64,000 nt of DNA from Nemertoderma westbladi. Its lineage: Eukaryota; Xenacoelomorpha; Nemertodermatida; Nemertodermatidae. Below, piece after piece: positions 11,436-24,800 of this stretch. Each line of letters opens with the position of its first letter. The first letter of the stretch is position 1. Location of the stretch: the NCBI GenBank assembly GCA_032718475.1, contig JAUCBJ010002510.1, forward strand, positions 1 to 64,000. Reading direction: 5' to 3'. Below the pieces are notes generated by a model. The model saw nothing but the letters and a program-made list of their open reading frames with translations. It had not been told where the DNA came from and ran no database searches. The position numbers and the translations under genes are program-made.

Positions 11436-13413
11436 GTATGTAATTATGATAAGTCTCGCAAACAATAAAATATTCAATATTAAAAAGTGTTACAAAGAAT
11501 CATTAATGGATATTGCACGTGAGAAAGATTATAATTTTTGTGAATCTAATATAAAAATTATACTTATTTAATTAATATGAATTTTGCTGCAGATATAAAT
11601 GAATGTTCTATCAATACTGATGATTGCCACAGCAATGCAACATGTACAAATACAAATGGCGGATATTCTTGCGAATGTAATTCAGGATATAATGGTGATG
11701 GTGTTTTGTGCACTGGTATGTAATTATGATATGTCTCGCAAACAATAAAATAATCAATATTAAAAAGTGTTACAAAGAAGCATTAATGGATGTTGCACGT
11801 GAGAAAGATTATAATTTTTGTGAATCTAATATAAAAATTATACTTATTTAATTAATATGAATTTTGCTGCAGATATAAATGAATGTTCTATCAATACTGA
11901 TGATTGCCACAGCAATGCAACATGTACAAATACAAATGGCGGATATTCTTGCGAATGTAATTCAGGATATAATGGTGATGGTGTTTTGTGCACTGGTATG
12001 TAATTATGATAAGTCTCGCAAACAATAAAATATTCAATATTAAAAAGTGTTACAAAGAAGCATTAATGGATGTTGCACGTGAGAAAGATTATAATTTTTG
12101 TGAATCTAATATACAAATTATACTTATTTAATTAATATGAATTTTGCTGCAGATATAAATGAATGTTCTATCAATACTGATGATTGCCACAGCAATGCAA
12201 CATGTACAAATACAAATGGCGGATATTCTTGCGAATGTAATTCAGGATATAATGGTGATGGTGTTTTGTGCACTGGTATGTAATTATGATAAGTCTCGCA
12301 AACAATAAAATATTCAATATTAAAAAGTGTTACAAAGAAGCATTAATGGATGTTGCACGTGAGAAAGATTATAATTTTTGTGAATCTAATATAAAAATTA
12401 TACTTATTTAATTAATATGAATTTTGCTGCAGATATAAATGAATGTTCTATCAATACTGATGATTGCCACAGCAATGCAACATGTACAAATACAAATGGT
12501 GGATATTCTTGCGAATGTAATTCAGGATATAATGGTGATGGTGTTTTGTGCACTGGTATGTAATTATGATAAGTCTCGCAAACAATATAATATTCAATAT
12601 TCAAAAGTGTTACAATGAACCATTAATGGATATTGCACGTGAGAAAGATTTATAATTTTTGTGAATCTAATATAAAAATTATACTTATTTAATTAATATC
12701 AATTTTGCTGCAGATATAAATGAATGTTCTATCAATACTGATGATTGCCACAGCAATGCAACATGTACAAATACAAATGGAGGATATTCTTGCGAATGTA
12801 ATTCAGGATATAATGGTGATGGTGTTTTGTGCACTGGTATGTAATTATGATAAGTCTCGCAAACAATAAAATATTCAATATTAAAAAGTGTTAAAAAGAA
12901 GCATTAATGGATGTTGCTCGTGAGAAAGATTTATAATTTTTGTGAATCTAATATAAAAATTATACTTATTTAATTAATATGAATTTTGCTGCAGATATAA
13001 ATGAATGTTCTATCAATACTGATGATTGCCACAGCAATGCAACATGTACAAATACAAATGGTGGATATTCTTGCGAATGTAATTCAGGATATAATGGTGA
13101 TGGTGTTTTGTGCACTGGTATGTAATTATGATATGTCTCGCAAACAATAAAATATTCAATATTAAAAAGTGTTACAAAGAAGCATTAATGGATGTTGCTC
13201 GTGAGAAAGATTTATAATTTTTGTGAATCTAATAATATTATAATATCATTAAAAATTATACTTATTTAATTAATATGAATTTTGCTGCAGATATAAATGA
13301 ATGTTCTATCAATACTGATGATTGCCACAGCAATGCAACATGTACAAATACAAATGGCGGATATTCTTGCGAATGTAATTCAGGATATAATGGTGATGGT
13401 GTTTTGTGCACTG
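11313..13413 (+). CDS. Array of eight calcium-binding EGF exons (5' part of the mucin-like gene)
   Basis: Eight 123-bp exons, each preceded by TTTTGCTGCAG and followed by GTATGTAATT, encode the same 41-residue module in phase 1 (G|AT...ACT|G). The module begins DINEC, has six cysteines (residues 5, 12, 18, 27, 29, 40) and contains CTNTNGGYSCEC. That fits a calcium-binding EGF domain with an Asp/Asn hydroxylation site (C-x-N-x4-Y-x-C-x-C) and an N-glycosylation sequon (NAT). Such modules form rod-like extracellular segments. Introns are about 157-173 bp and also near-identical. Exon order and phase allow direct splicing to the giant exon at 15811. Where the protein starts is not visible: sequence before 11313 resembles the intron only over its last ~40 bp. 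The array could collapse or expand by unequal crossing-over, and copy number may differ between individuals. Confidence 0.9.
11593..11715 (+). CDS. EGF exon 2
   Basis: Second copy, same DNA sequence as exon 1, 280 bp downstream of it. Confidence 0.88.
11873..11995 (+). CDS. EGF exon 3
   Basis: Third copy, same DNA sequence as exons 1 and 2. Confidence 0.88.
12153..12275 (+). CDS. EGF exon 4
   Basis: Fourth copy, same DNA sequence as exons 1-3. The preceding intron differs by single substitutions such as ATACAAATT for ATAAAAATT. Confidence 0.88.
12433..12555 (+). CDS. EGF exon 5
   Basis: Fifth copy, with one synonymous change (GGT for GGC) in the NGG motif. Confidence 0.88.
12714..12836 (+). 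CDS. EGF exon 6
   Basis: Sixth copy, with the same glycine codon as GGA. The intron before it carries a one-base insertion, giving a 281-bp unit. Confidence 0.88.
12995..13117 (+). CDS. EGF exon 7
   Basis: Seventh copy, GGT at the variable glycine codon. Confidence 0.88.
13291..13413 (+). CDS. EGF exon 8
   Basis: Eighth copy, GGC. The preceding intron has an extra AATATTATAATATCATT-like insert, so the unit is 296 bp. The donor GTATGT at 13414 opens a 2,397-bp intron to the giant exon. Confidence 0.88.
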
Positions 13414-13592
13414 GTATGTAATTATGATATGTCTCACAAACAATAAAATAATCAATATTAAAAAGTGTTACAAAGAATCATTCTATCTCTCATACAATAA
13501 ATAATAGATATTACAGAGTGTTATTACCAAATGTTGTGTTATAAATTGTGTTATAGTTACCAACAATGTAATGTAATTATTATGATAAAAAA

Positions 13593-14847
13593 GTTGGGCT
13601 AGAAACAATCGAATAAGGGGGGACAGCTCCTGAATGGAGTGGCGGGTGTGTTTTTTGTAAAAGCATGTGGAAACGGTCGAAATTGCGGGTTTAAGTATGC
13701 GCGGGAAGCCAATTTTAAAAATCGGCAGTGATTGGCTGCTACATATTTGACGTCATTACGCAGTGCTCTGATAATTTATTATCTTGGATTCTATGGATAG
13801 AGATTTTCTATCGATTTAAATACATATTAAATCTCAATTATTTCACACGTGGCCTATATCAATTGAAAGCGGAGAGTCTTGCGCGTCTTTTGACACTACA
13901 ATTATATAATTTAATTATTGTGATGTTCATTGATAAAATGAATCAATTCATAATTATAAACCCGTAGATTGCCTGACCGGAATGCAATTAGTATGACTGA
14001 ACCACTCAGCCCTACCCACCTATTGCATTGCAGTATCGGAGTATTGCTGTATTGCAGCTTAAGTTCATTAAGTTGAAATGTTTAGCGGTCAGCGGTAGCT
14101 TGAGAGTGATAAAGCGGTAGGTTTACTCAACTTAATGAACTTAAGCAACAATACAGCAATAGGCCTACTATGGGCGCCAAAAGTCAATGAAAACTCGGAC
14201 TATGAACTATGGCATATAACTATAGCCATATGGCTATACTCGGCTCGGACTCGGACTCGGACCCGGACTCGGACTACTAACTTAGAACTATGACTGATAG
14301 CTCGGAGCGAGAACTCGGACTGATAACTAAGAACGAGAACTCGGACTGAGAATTTTCAATGACTTTTGGCACCATTTCCTACTCCGATATTGCAATGCAA
14401 TAGGTGGCTATAGTTGGTGAGTGCTGCTTGCATACGGGGTCAGGCAATCTACCAAGTTTGCAAAATTGCAAACAGTATTTTATCAATGTTCATGATCATG
14501 AATTTAAGTTATTGCAGTGTTAAAAGACTTAACTTTCCGCTTTCATTTGATATAAGCCACGTGTAAAATGATTGAGATTAAATGTGTGTTTGAATGGATC
14601 TAAAATCCCCCTCCATAGAAACCAAGATAAGAAATTATCAGAGCACTGTGTGCCTAGTGACATAAAATATGTAGCAGCCAATCACAGCCGATTTTCAAAA
14701 TTGTAATCCCGGGCTTACTTAAACCCGCCATTTCGACCGTTTCCACATGTTTTTACAAAAAAAACACACCCCGCCACTCGATTCAGGGCACTTTGTTACC
14801 CCTTATTCGATTGTTTCTAGCCCAACAATTTTTTAGCGCACCAACCC
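13593..14847. mobile_element. Foldback/MITE-like element with ~440-bp inverted arms inside the large intron
   Basis: The left arm 13593-14043 is the imperfect reverse complement of the right arm 14390-14826. Paired landmarks include GTTGGGCTAGAAACAATCGA, GTGGAAACGGTCGAAAT, GATTGGCTGCTACATAT and GCAATGCAATAGGTGG. Inside are two more inverted pairs: 14043-14076 with 14127-14160 (34 nt, two mismatches), and about 14170-14200 with 14341-14377 around CCAAAAGTCAATGA. The core (14205-14345) has GGACTC and GAACTCGGACT repeats. The motif TATAGTTACCAACAATGTA flanks both sides (near 13552 and 14867). The right end extends to GCGCACCAACCC at 14847, whereas the left end lacks that part. No transposase is encoded. 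Confidence 0.8.
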
Positions 14848-15168
14848 TATTATAAACAGTATTTATAGTTACCAACAATGTATTGTAATTATAAACAGTA
14901 TTGTGTAGTTAACAACTGGTAGATCAAATTAATGATTTATTGTATGGCTCTATTATAGTGGTGTACAAAGTTGATTTGATATATAATAATTAAATATTTT
15001 AAGAATAATACTGGACGAATTGAAATGGAATAATGTGTTCTCAGAAATTTTGGAGCCGATACTTTGTATTTATGACATAAACAATTGTTTTTCTTACGGA
15101 AAAATGCATTAAGGTGAATCCAAAGAAAGCATTCTGAAAATATGAATAGATAATATTCCAAAGGTGTA

Positions 15169-15716
15169 CGGACAATACCGACCCGGACAATTCCGACCCA
15201 CTCAGAGCTCGAATGACATTTTCATGGGTCGGAATTGTACGGATCCAGCATTGGACAATTCCGACCCAAATAATTAAAAAAAATAAAAATAATAAATAAT
15301 CATTATATTTAACATCACATTGTATTATTATTCAACATAAGATTGCTGTATCCATGGATATTCTTCGTTCGAGACACGTTTGCTATGTAATTTTATAGTT
15401 TCTTAGTACTTTTCGAATTGAGTGTATTCGGTACTAGTGTGTTTTGGGAACACCCCCACAATTTTAATAATAGCTAGATTTTGACACTGTTGTTGAAAAT
15501 GTTCTAAAACATATCAGCTATCAATTAAGAAAAGCATTAGTGTTCTAGAACACAGATTTTTATTATTGATTACCGGTAATTTATATTAATTACTTTTATT
15601 TATTTGATTCCGGACAATTCCATCCCGGACAATTCCGACCTAGGACAATTACGATCCGGACAATTACGACCCATGCTTGGAATTGTCATTCCGGCTCGGA
15701 ATTGTCCGGATCCTGC
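15169..15716. mobile_element. Small element with GGACAATTCCGACCC repeats facing each other
   Basis: The left end has tandem GGACAATWCCGACCC copies and then, inverted, GGGTCGGAATTGT. The right end has four more forward copies with variations, followed by inverted GGAATTGTC copies and GGAATTGTCCGGATCC. About 330 bp of AT-rich sequence without ORFs lies between. The arrangement looks like a MITE whose ends are built from a 15-16-bp repeat. Confidence 0.65.
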
Positions 15717-15810
15717 TCCTATTCAAACGTTAAAAAAAGTTATCTGAAAATTTAATGTTCATTTTTTCTAATAATATACACATAATCAAATATGATTCTA
15801 ATCGTTATAG

Positions 15811-18800
15811 AAACAACAACACCTGGACAAACAACAACCCCTGAAGAAACAACAACCACTGGACAAACAACAACACCTGGAGAAACAACAACACCTGGAC
15901 AAACAACAACACCTGGAGAAACAACAACCCCTGGACAAACAACAACCCCTGAACAAACAACAACACCTGAACAAACAACAACACCTGAACAAACAACAAC
16001 CCCTGGACAAACAACAACACCGGGAGAAACAACAACACCGGGAGAAACAACAACCCCTGGACAAACAACAACCCCTGGACAAACAACAACACCTGGAGAA
16101 ACAACAACCCCTGGACAAACAACAACACCTGGAGAAACAACAACACCTGGAGAAACAACAACACCTGGACAAACAACAACACCTGGAGAAACAACAACCC
16201 CTGGACAAACAACAACCCCTGAACAAACAACAACACCTGAACAAACAACAACACCTGGAGAAACAACAACTCCTGGACAAACAACAACACCTGGAGAAAC
16301 AACAACACCTGGACAAACAACAACCGCTCAACAAACAACAACCCCTGGACAAACAACAACACCGGGAGAAACAACAACACCGGGAGAAACAACAACACCG
16401 GGAGAAACAACAACACCTGAAGAAACAACAACCTCTGGACAAACAACAACACCTGGAGAAACAACAACCCCTGAAGAAACAACAACACCGGGAGAAACAA
16501 CAACCCCTGGACAAACAACAACACCTGGAGAAACAACAACCCCTGGACAAACAACAACACCTGGAGAAACAACAACCCCTGGACAAACAACAACCCCTGA
16601 ACAAACAACAACACCTGAACAAACAACAACACCTGGAGAAACAACAACCCCTGGACAAACAACAACACCTGGAGAAACAACAACACCTGGACAAACAACA
16701 ACCGCTCAACAAACAACAACCGCTCAACAAACAACAACCCCTGGACAAACAACAACACCGGGAGAAACAACAACACCGGGAGAAACAACAACACCTGAAG
16801 AAACAACAACCTCTGGACAAACAACAACACCTGGAGAAACAACAACCCCTGAAGAAACAACAACACCGGGAGAAACAACAACACCTGGAGAAACAACAAC
16901 ACCGGGAGAAACAACAACACCTGAACAAACAACAACACCTGGACAAACAACAACCCATGGACAAACAACAACACCGGAAGAAACAACAACACCGGGAGAA
17001 ACAACAACCCCTGGACAAACAACAACCCCTGGACAAACAACAACCCCTGGACAAACAACAACACCTGGACAAACAACAACCCCTGAAGAAACAACAACAC
17101 CTGGAGAAACAACAACACCTGAACAAACAACAACCCCTGGACAAACAACAACATCTGAAGAATCAACAACACCGGGAGAAACAACAACCCCTGTAGAAAC
17201 AACAACACCGGGAGAAACAACAACACCTGGACAAACAACAACCCCTGAAGAAACAACAACACCTGGAGAAACAACAACACCTGAACAAACAACAACACCT
17301 GAACAAACAACAACCCCTGGACAAACAACAACATCTGAAGAATCAACAACACCGGGAGAAACAACAACCCCTGTAGAAACAACAACACCGGGAGAAACAA
17401 CAACACCTGGACAAACAACAACCCCTGGAGAAACAACAACACCTGGACAAACAACAACACCTGGAGAAATAACAACCCCTGGACAAACAACAACACCTGG
17501 AGAAACAACAACACCTGGACAAACAACAACCCCTGAACAAACAACAACACCTGAACAAACAACAACCCCTGGACAAACAACAACACCGGGAGAAACAACA
17601 ACACCGGGAGAAACAACAACCCCTGGACAAACAACAACCCCTGGACAAACAACAACCCCTGGACAAACAACAACACCTGGACAAACAACAACCCCTGAAG
17701 AAACAACAACACCTGGAGAAACAACAACACCTGGACAAACAACAACCCATGGACAAACAACAACACCGGAAGAAACAACAACACCGGGAGAAACAACAAC
17801 CCCTGGACAAACAACAACCCCTGGACAAACAACAACCCCTGGACAAACAACAACACCTGGACAAACAACAACCCCTGAAGAAACAACAACACCTGGAGAA
17901 ACAACAACCCCTGGAGAAACAACAACACCTGGAGAAACAACAACACCTGGACAAACAACAACACCGGGAGAAACAACAACACCTGGACAAACAACAACAC
18001 CTGGAGAAATAACAACCCCTGGACAAACAACAACACCTGGAGAAACAACAACACCTGAACAAACAACAACACCTGAAGAATCAACAACACCGGGAGAAAC
18101 AACAACCCCTGTAGAAACAACAACACCAGGAGAAACAACAACACCTGGACAAACAACAACCCCTGGACAAACAACAACCCCTGAAGAAACAACAACACCT
18201 GGAGAAACAACAACCCCTGGAGAAACAACAACACCTGGAGAAACAACAACACCTGGACAAACAACAACACCGGGAGAAACAACAACACCTGGACAAACAA
18301 CAACACCTGGAGAAATAACAACCCCTGGACAAACAACAACACCGGAAGAAACAACAACCCCTGGACAAACAACAACCCCTGGACAAACAACAACCCCTGG
18401 ACAAACAACAACACCTGGACAAACAACAACCCCTGAAGAAACAACAACACCTGGAGAAACAACAACCCCTGGAGAAACAACAACACCTGGAGAAACAACA
18501 ACACCTGGACAAACAACAACACCGGGAGAAACAACAACACCTGGACAAACAACAACACCTGGAGAAATAACAACCCCTGGACAAACAACAACACCTGGAG
18601 AAACAACAACACCTGAACAAACAACAACACCTGAAGAATCAACAACACCGGGAGAAACAACAACCCCTGTAGAAACAACAACACCAGGAGAAACAACAAC
18701 ACCTGGACAAACAACAACCCCTGGACAAACAACAACCCCTGAACAAACAACAACACCTGAACAAACAACAACCCCTGGACAAACAACAACACCGGGAGAA

Positions 18801-21800
18801 ACAACAACACCGGGAGAAACAACAACCCTTGGACAAACAACAACCCCTGGACAAACAACAACCCCTGGACAAACAACAACACCTGGACAAACAACAACCC
18901 CTGAAGAAACAACAACACCTGGAGAAACAACAACACCTGGACAAACAACAACCCATGGACAAACAACAACACCGGAAGAAACAACAACACCGGGAGAAAC
19001 AACAACCCCTGGACAAACAACAACCCCTGGACAAACAACAACCCCTGGACAAACAACAACACCTGGACAAACAACAACCCCTGAAGAAACAACAACACCT
19101 GGAGAAACAACAACACCTGAACAAACAACAACACCTGAACAAACAACAACCCCTGGACAAACAACAACATCTGAAGAATCAACAACACCAGGAGAAACAA
19201 CAACCCCTGGACAAACAACAACCCCTGGACAAACAACAACACCTGGACAAACAACAACCCCTGGAGAAACAACAACACCTGGAGAAACAACAACACCTGG
19301 ACAAACAACAACACCGGGAGAAACAACAACACCTGGACAAACAACAACACCGGGAGAAACAACAACACCTGGACAAACAACAACACCTGGAGAAATAACA
19401 ACCCCTGGACAAACAACAACACCTGGAGAAACAACAACACCTGAACAAACAACAACACCTGAAGAATCAACAACACCGGGAGAAACAACAACCCCTGTAG
19501 AAACAACAACACCAGGAGAAACAACAACACCTGGACAAACAACAACCCCTGGACAAACAACAACCCCTGAAGAAACAACAACACCTGGAGAAACAACAAC
19601 ACCTGGACAAACAACAACCCCTGGACAAACAACAACCCCTGAAGAAACAACAACACCTGGAGAAACAACTACACCTGGACAAACAACAACCCCTGGACAA
19701 ACAACAACACCTGGAGAAACAACAACCCCTGAACAAACAACAACACCTGAACAAACAACAACACCTGAACAAACAACAACCCCTGGACAAACAACAACAC
19801 CGGGAGAAATAACAACACCGGGAGAAACAACAACCCCTGGACAAATAACAACCCCTGCACAAACAACAACCCCTGGACAAACAACAACTCCTGGAGAAAC
19901 AACAACCCCTGGACAAACAACAACACCTGGAGAAACAACAACATCTGGAGAAACAACAACACCGGGAGAAACAACAACACCTGGACAAACAACAACCCCT
20001 GGACAAACAACAACCCCTGGACAAACAATAACACCTGGAGAAACAACAACCCCTGGACAAACAACAACACCGGGAGAAACAACAACTCCTGTAGAAACAA
20101 CAACACCGGGAGAAACAACAACACCTAGACAAACAACAACACCTGGAGAAACAACAACCCCTGGACAAACAACAACCCCTGGACAAACAACAACACCTGA
20201 ACAAACAACAACCCCTGGACAAACAACAACACCTGGAGAAACAACAACCCCTGGACAAACAACAACCCCTGGACAAACAACAACACCTGGACAAACAACA
20301 ACCCCTGGACAAACAACAACCCCTGAAGAAACAACAACACCTGGAGAAACAACAACACCTGGACAAACAACAACCCCTGAACAAACAACAACCCCTGAAG
20401 AAACAACAACACCTGAAGAAACAACAACACCGGGAGAAACAACAACTCCTGTAGTAACAACAACACCGGAAGAAACAACAACACCTGGACAAACAACAAC
20501 CCCTGGACAAACAATAACTCCTGAAGAAACAACAACACCTGGAGAAACAACAACACCTGGACAAACAACAACCCATGGACAAACAACAACACCTGGAGAA
20601 ACAACAACCCCTGGACAAACAACAACCCCTGGACAAACAACAACACCTGGACAAACAACAACCCCTGGACAAACAACAACCCCTGAAGAAACAACAACAC
20701 CTGGAGAAACAACAACACCTGGACAAACAACAACCCCTGGACAAACAACAACCCCTGAAGAAACAACAACACCTGGAGAAACAACAACCCCTGGACAAAC
20801 AACAACCCCTGGACAAACAACAACACCTGGAGAAACAACAACCTCTGGACAAACAACAACACCTGGAGAAACAACAACCCCTGGAGAAACAACAACCCCT
20901 GGACAAACAACAACCCCTGGACAAACAACAACACCTGGAGAAACAACAACCCCTGGACAAACAACAACACCTGGAGAAACAACAACCCCTGGACAAACAA
21001 CAACCCCTGGACAAACAACAACACCTGGAGAAACAACAACACCTGAACAAACAACAACACCTGAACAAACAACAACCCCTGGACAAACAACAACATCTGA
21101 AGAATCAACAACACCGGGAGAAACAACAACCCCTGTAGAAACAACAACACCGGGAGAAACAACAACACCTGGACAAACAACAACCCCTGAAGAAACAACA
21201 ACACCTGGAGAAACAACAACACCTGGACAAACAACAACACCGGGAGAAACAACAACACCTGGACAAACAACAACACCTGGAGAAATAACAACCCCTGGAC
21301 AAACAACAACACCTGGAGAAACAACAACACCTGAACAAACAACAACACCTGAAGAATCAACAACACCGGGAGAAACAACAACCCCTGTAGAAACAACAAC
21401 ACCGGGAGAAACAACAACACCTGGACAAACAACAACCCCTGGACAAACAACAACCCCTGAAGAAACAACAACACCTGGAGAAACAACAACACCTGGACAA
21501 ACAACAACCCCTGGACAAACAACAACCCCTGAAGAAACAACAACACCTGGAGAAACAACAACACCTGGACAAACAACAACCCCTGGACAAACAACAACAC
21601 CTGGAGAAACAACAACCCATGAACAAACAACAACACCTGAACAAACAACAACACCTGAACAAACAACAACCCCTGGACAAACAACAACACCGGGAGAAAG
21701 AACAACACCGGGAGAAACAACAACCCCTGGACAAACAACAACCCCTGCACAAACAACAACCCCTGGACAAACAACAACACCTGGAGAAACAACAACCCCT

Positions 21801-24800
21801 GGACAAACAACAACACTTGGAGAAACAACAACACCTGGAGAAACAACAACACCTGGAGAAACAACAACACCGGGAGAAACAACAACACCTGGACAAACAA
21901 CAACACCTGAAGAAACAACAACCCCTGGACAAACAACAACCCCTGGACAAACAACAACCCCTGGACAAACAACAACACCTGGAGAAACAACAACCCCTGA
22001 AGAAACAACAACACCTGGACAAACAACAACCTCTGAAGAAACAACAACACCTGGGGAAACAACAACACCTGAACAAACAACAACACCTGAACAAACAACA
22101 ACCCCTGAAGAAACAACAACACCTGGAGAAACAACAACACCTGAACAAACAACAACTCCTGAAGAAACAACAACACCTGGAGAAACAACAACACCTGGAC
22201 AAACAACAACCCATGGACAAACAACAACACCTGGAGAAACAACAACCCCTGGACAAACAACAACCCCTGGACAAACAACAACACCTGGACAAACAACAAC
22301 CCCTGGACAAACAACAACCACTGAAGAAACAACAACACCTGGAGAAACAACAACACCTGGACAAACAACAACCCCTGAACAAACAACAACCCCTGAAGAA
22401 ACAACAACACCTGGAGAAACAACAACACCTGAACAAACAACAACACCTGGACAAACAACAACCCCTGGACAAACAACAACCCCTGAAGAAACAACAACAC
22501 CTGGAGAAACAACAACACCTGGACAAACAACAACCCCTGGACAAACAACAACCCCTGAAGAAACAACAACACCTGGAGAAACAACAACACCTGGACAAAC
22601 AACAACCCCTGGACAAACAACAACACCTGGAGAAACAACAACCCCTGAACAAACAACAACACCTGAACAAACAACAACATCTGAACAAACAACAACCCCT
22701 GGACAAACAACAACACCGGGAGAAACAACAACACCGGGAGAAACAACAACCCCTGGACAAACAACAACCCCTGCACAAACAACAACCCCTGGACAAACAA
22801 CAACACCTGGAGAAACAACAACCCCTGAACAAACAACAACACCTGAACAAACAACAACACCTGAACAAACAACAACCCCTGGACAAACAACAACACCGGG
22901 AGAAACAACAACACCGGGAGAAACAACAACCCCTGGACAAACAACAACCCCTGCACAAACAACAACCCCTGGACAAACAACAACACCTGGAGAAACAACA
23001 ACCCCTGGACAAACAACAACACCTGGAGAAACAACAACACCTGGAGAAACAACAACACCTGGAGAAACAACAACACCGGGAGAAACAACAACACCTGGAC
23101 AAACAACAACACCTGAAGAAACAACAACCCCTGGACAAACAACAACCCCTGGACAAACAACAACCCCTGGACAAACAACAAGCCCTGGAGAAACAACAAC
23201 ACCTGGAGAAACAACAACACCTGGAGAAACAACAACACCGGGAGAAACAACAACACCTGGACAAACAGCAACACCTGAAGAAACAACAACCCCTGGACAA
23301 ACAACAACCCCTGGAGAAACAACAACCCCTGGACAAACAACAACACCTGGAGAAACAACAACCCCTGAAGAAACAACAACACCTGGACAAACAACAACCC
23401 CTGAAGAAACAACAACACCTGGAGAAACAACAACACCTGAACAAACAACAACACCTGAACAAACAACAACCCCTGAAGAAACAACAACACCTGGAGAAAC
23501 AACAACACCTGAACAAACAACAACACCTGAAGAAACAACAACACCTGGAGAAACAACAACACCTGGACAAACAACAACACCTGAACAAACAACAACACCT
23601 GAAGAAACAACAACACCGGGAGAAACAACAACTCCTGTAGTAACAACAACACCGGGAGAAACAACAACACCTGGACAAACAACAACCCCTGGACAAACAA
23701 CAACTCCTGAAGAAACAACAACACCTGGAGAAACAACAACACCTGGACAAACAACAACCCATGGACAAACAACAACACCTGGAGAAACAACAACCCCTGG
23801 ACAAACAACAACCCCTGGACAAACAACAACACCTGGACAAACAACAACCCCTGGACAAACAACAACCCCTGAAGAAACAACAACACCTGGAGAAACAACA
23901 ACACCTGGACAAACAACAACCCCTGAACAAACAACAACCCCTGAAGAAACAACAACACCTGGAGAAACAACAACACCTGAACAAACAACAACACCTGGAC
24001 AAACAACAACCCCTGGACAAACAACAACCCCTGAAGAAACAACAACACCTGGAGAAACAACAACACCTGGACAAACAACAACCCCTGGACAAACAACAAC
24101 CCCTGAAGAAACAACAACACCTGGAGAAACAACAACACCTGGACAAACAACAACCCCTGGACAAACAACAACACCTGGAGAAACAACAACCCCTGAACAA
24201 ACAACAACACCTGAACAAACAACAACACCTGAACAAACAACAACCCCTGGACAAACAACAACACCGGGAGAAACAACAACACCGGGAGAAACAACAACCC
24301 CTGGACAAACAACAACCCCTGCACAAACAACAACCCCTGGACAAACAACAACACCTGGAGAAACAACAACCCCTGGACAAACAACAACACCTGGAGAAAC
24401 AACAACACCTGGAGAAACAACAACACCTGGAGAAACAACAACACCGGGAGAAACAACAACACCTGGACAAACAACAACACCTGAAGAAACAACAACCCCT
24501 GGACAAACAACAACCCCTGGACAAACAACAACCCCTGGACAAACAACAACACCTGGAGAAACAACAACCCCTGAAGAAACAACAACACCTGGACAAACAA
24601 CAACCCCTGAAGAAACAACAACACCTGGAGAAACAACAACACCTGAACAAACAACAACACCTGAACAAACAACAACCCCTGAAGAAACAACAACACCTGG
24701 AGAAACAACAACACCTGAACAAACAACAACACCTGAAGAAACAACAACACCTGGAGAAACAACAACACCTGGACAAACAACAACCCATGGACAAACAACA

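Noticed and set aside
11313-13413. CRISPR-like regular spacing
   Set aside because: The repeated units are 123-bp coding exons with splice sites and near-identical introns, not short repeats with unique spacers.
13728-13967. 79-codon ORF within the foldback left arm
   Set aside because: The arm is a non-coding inverted repeat; the frame is not kept in the opposite arm.
15792-15810. ATG at 15792 as start of the mucin protein
   Set aside because: It lies upstream of a good 3' splice site, gives no signal peptide, and the exon phase matches the EGF exons.
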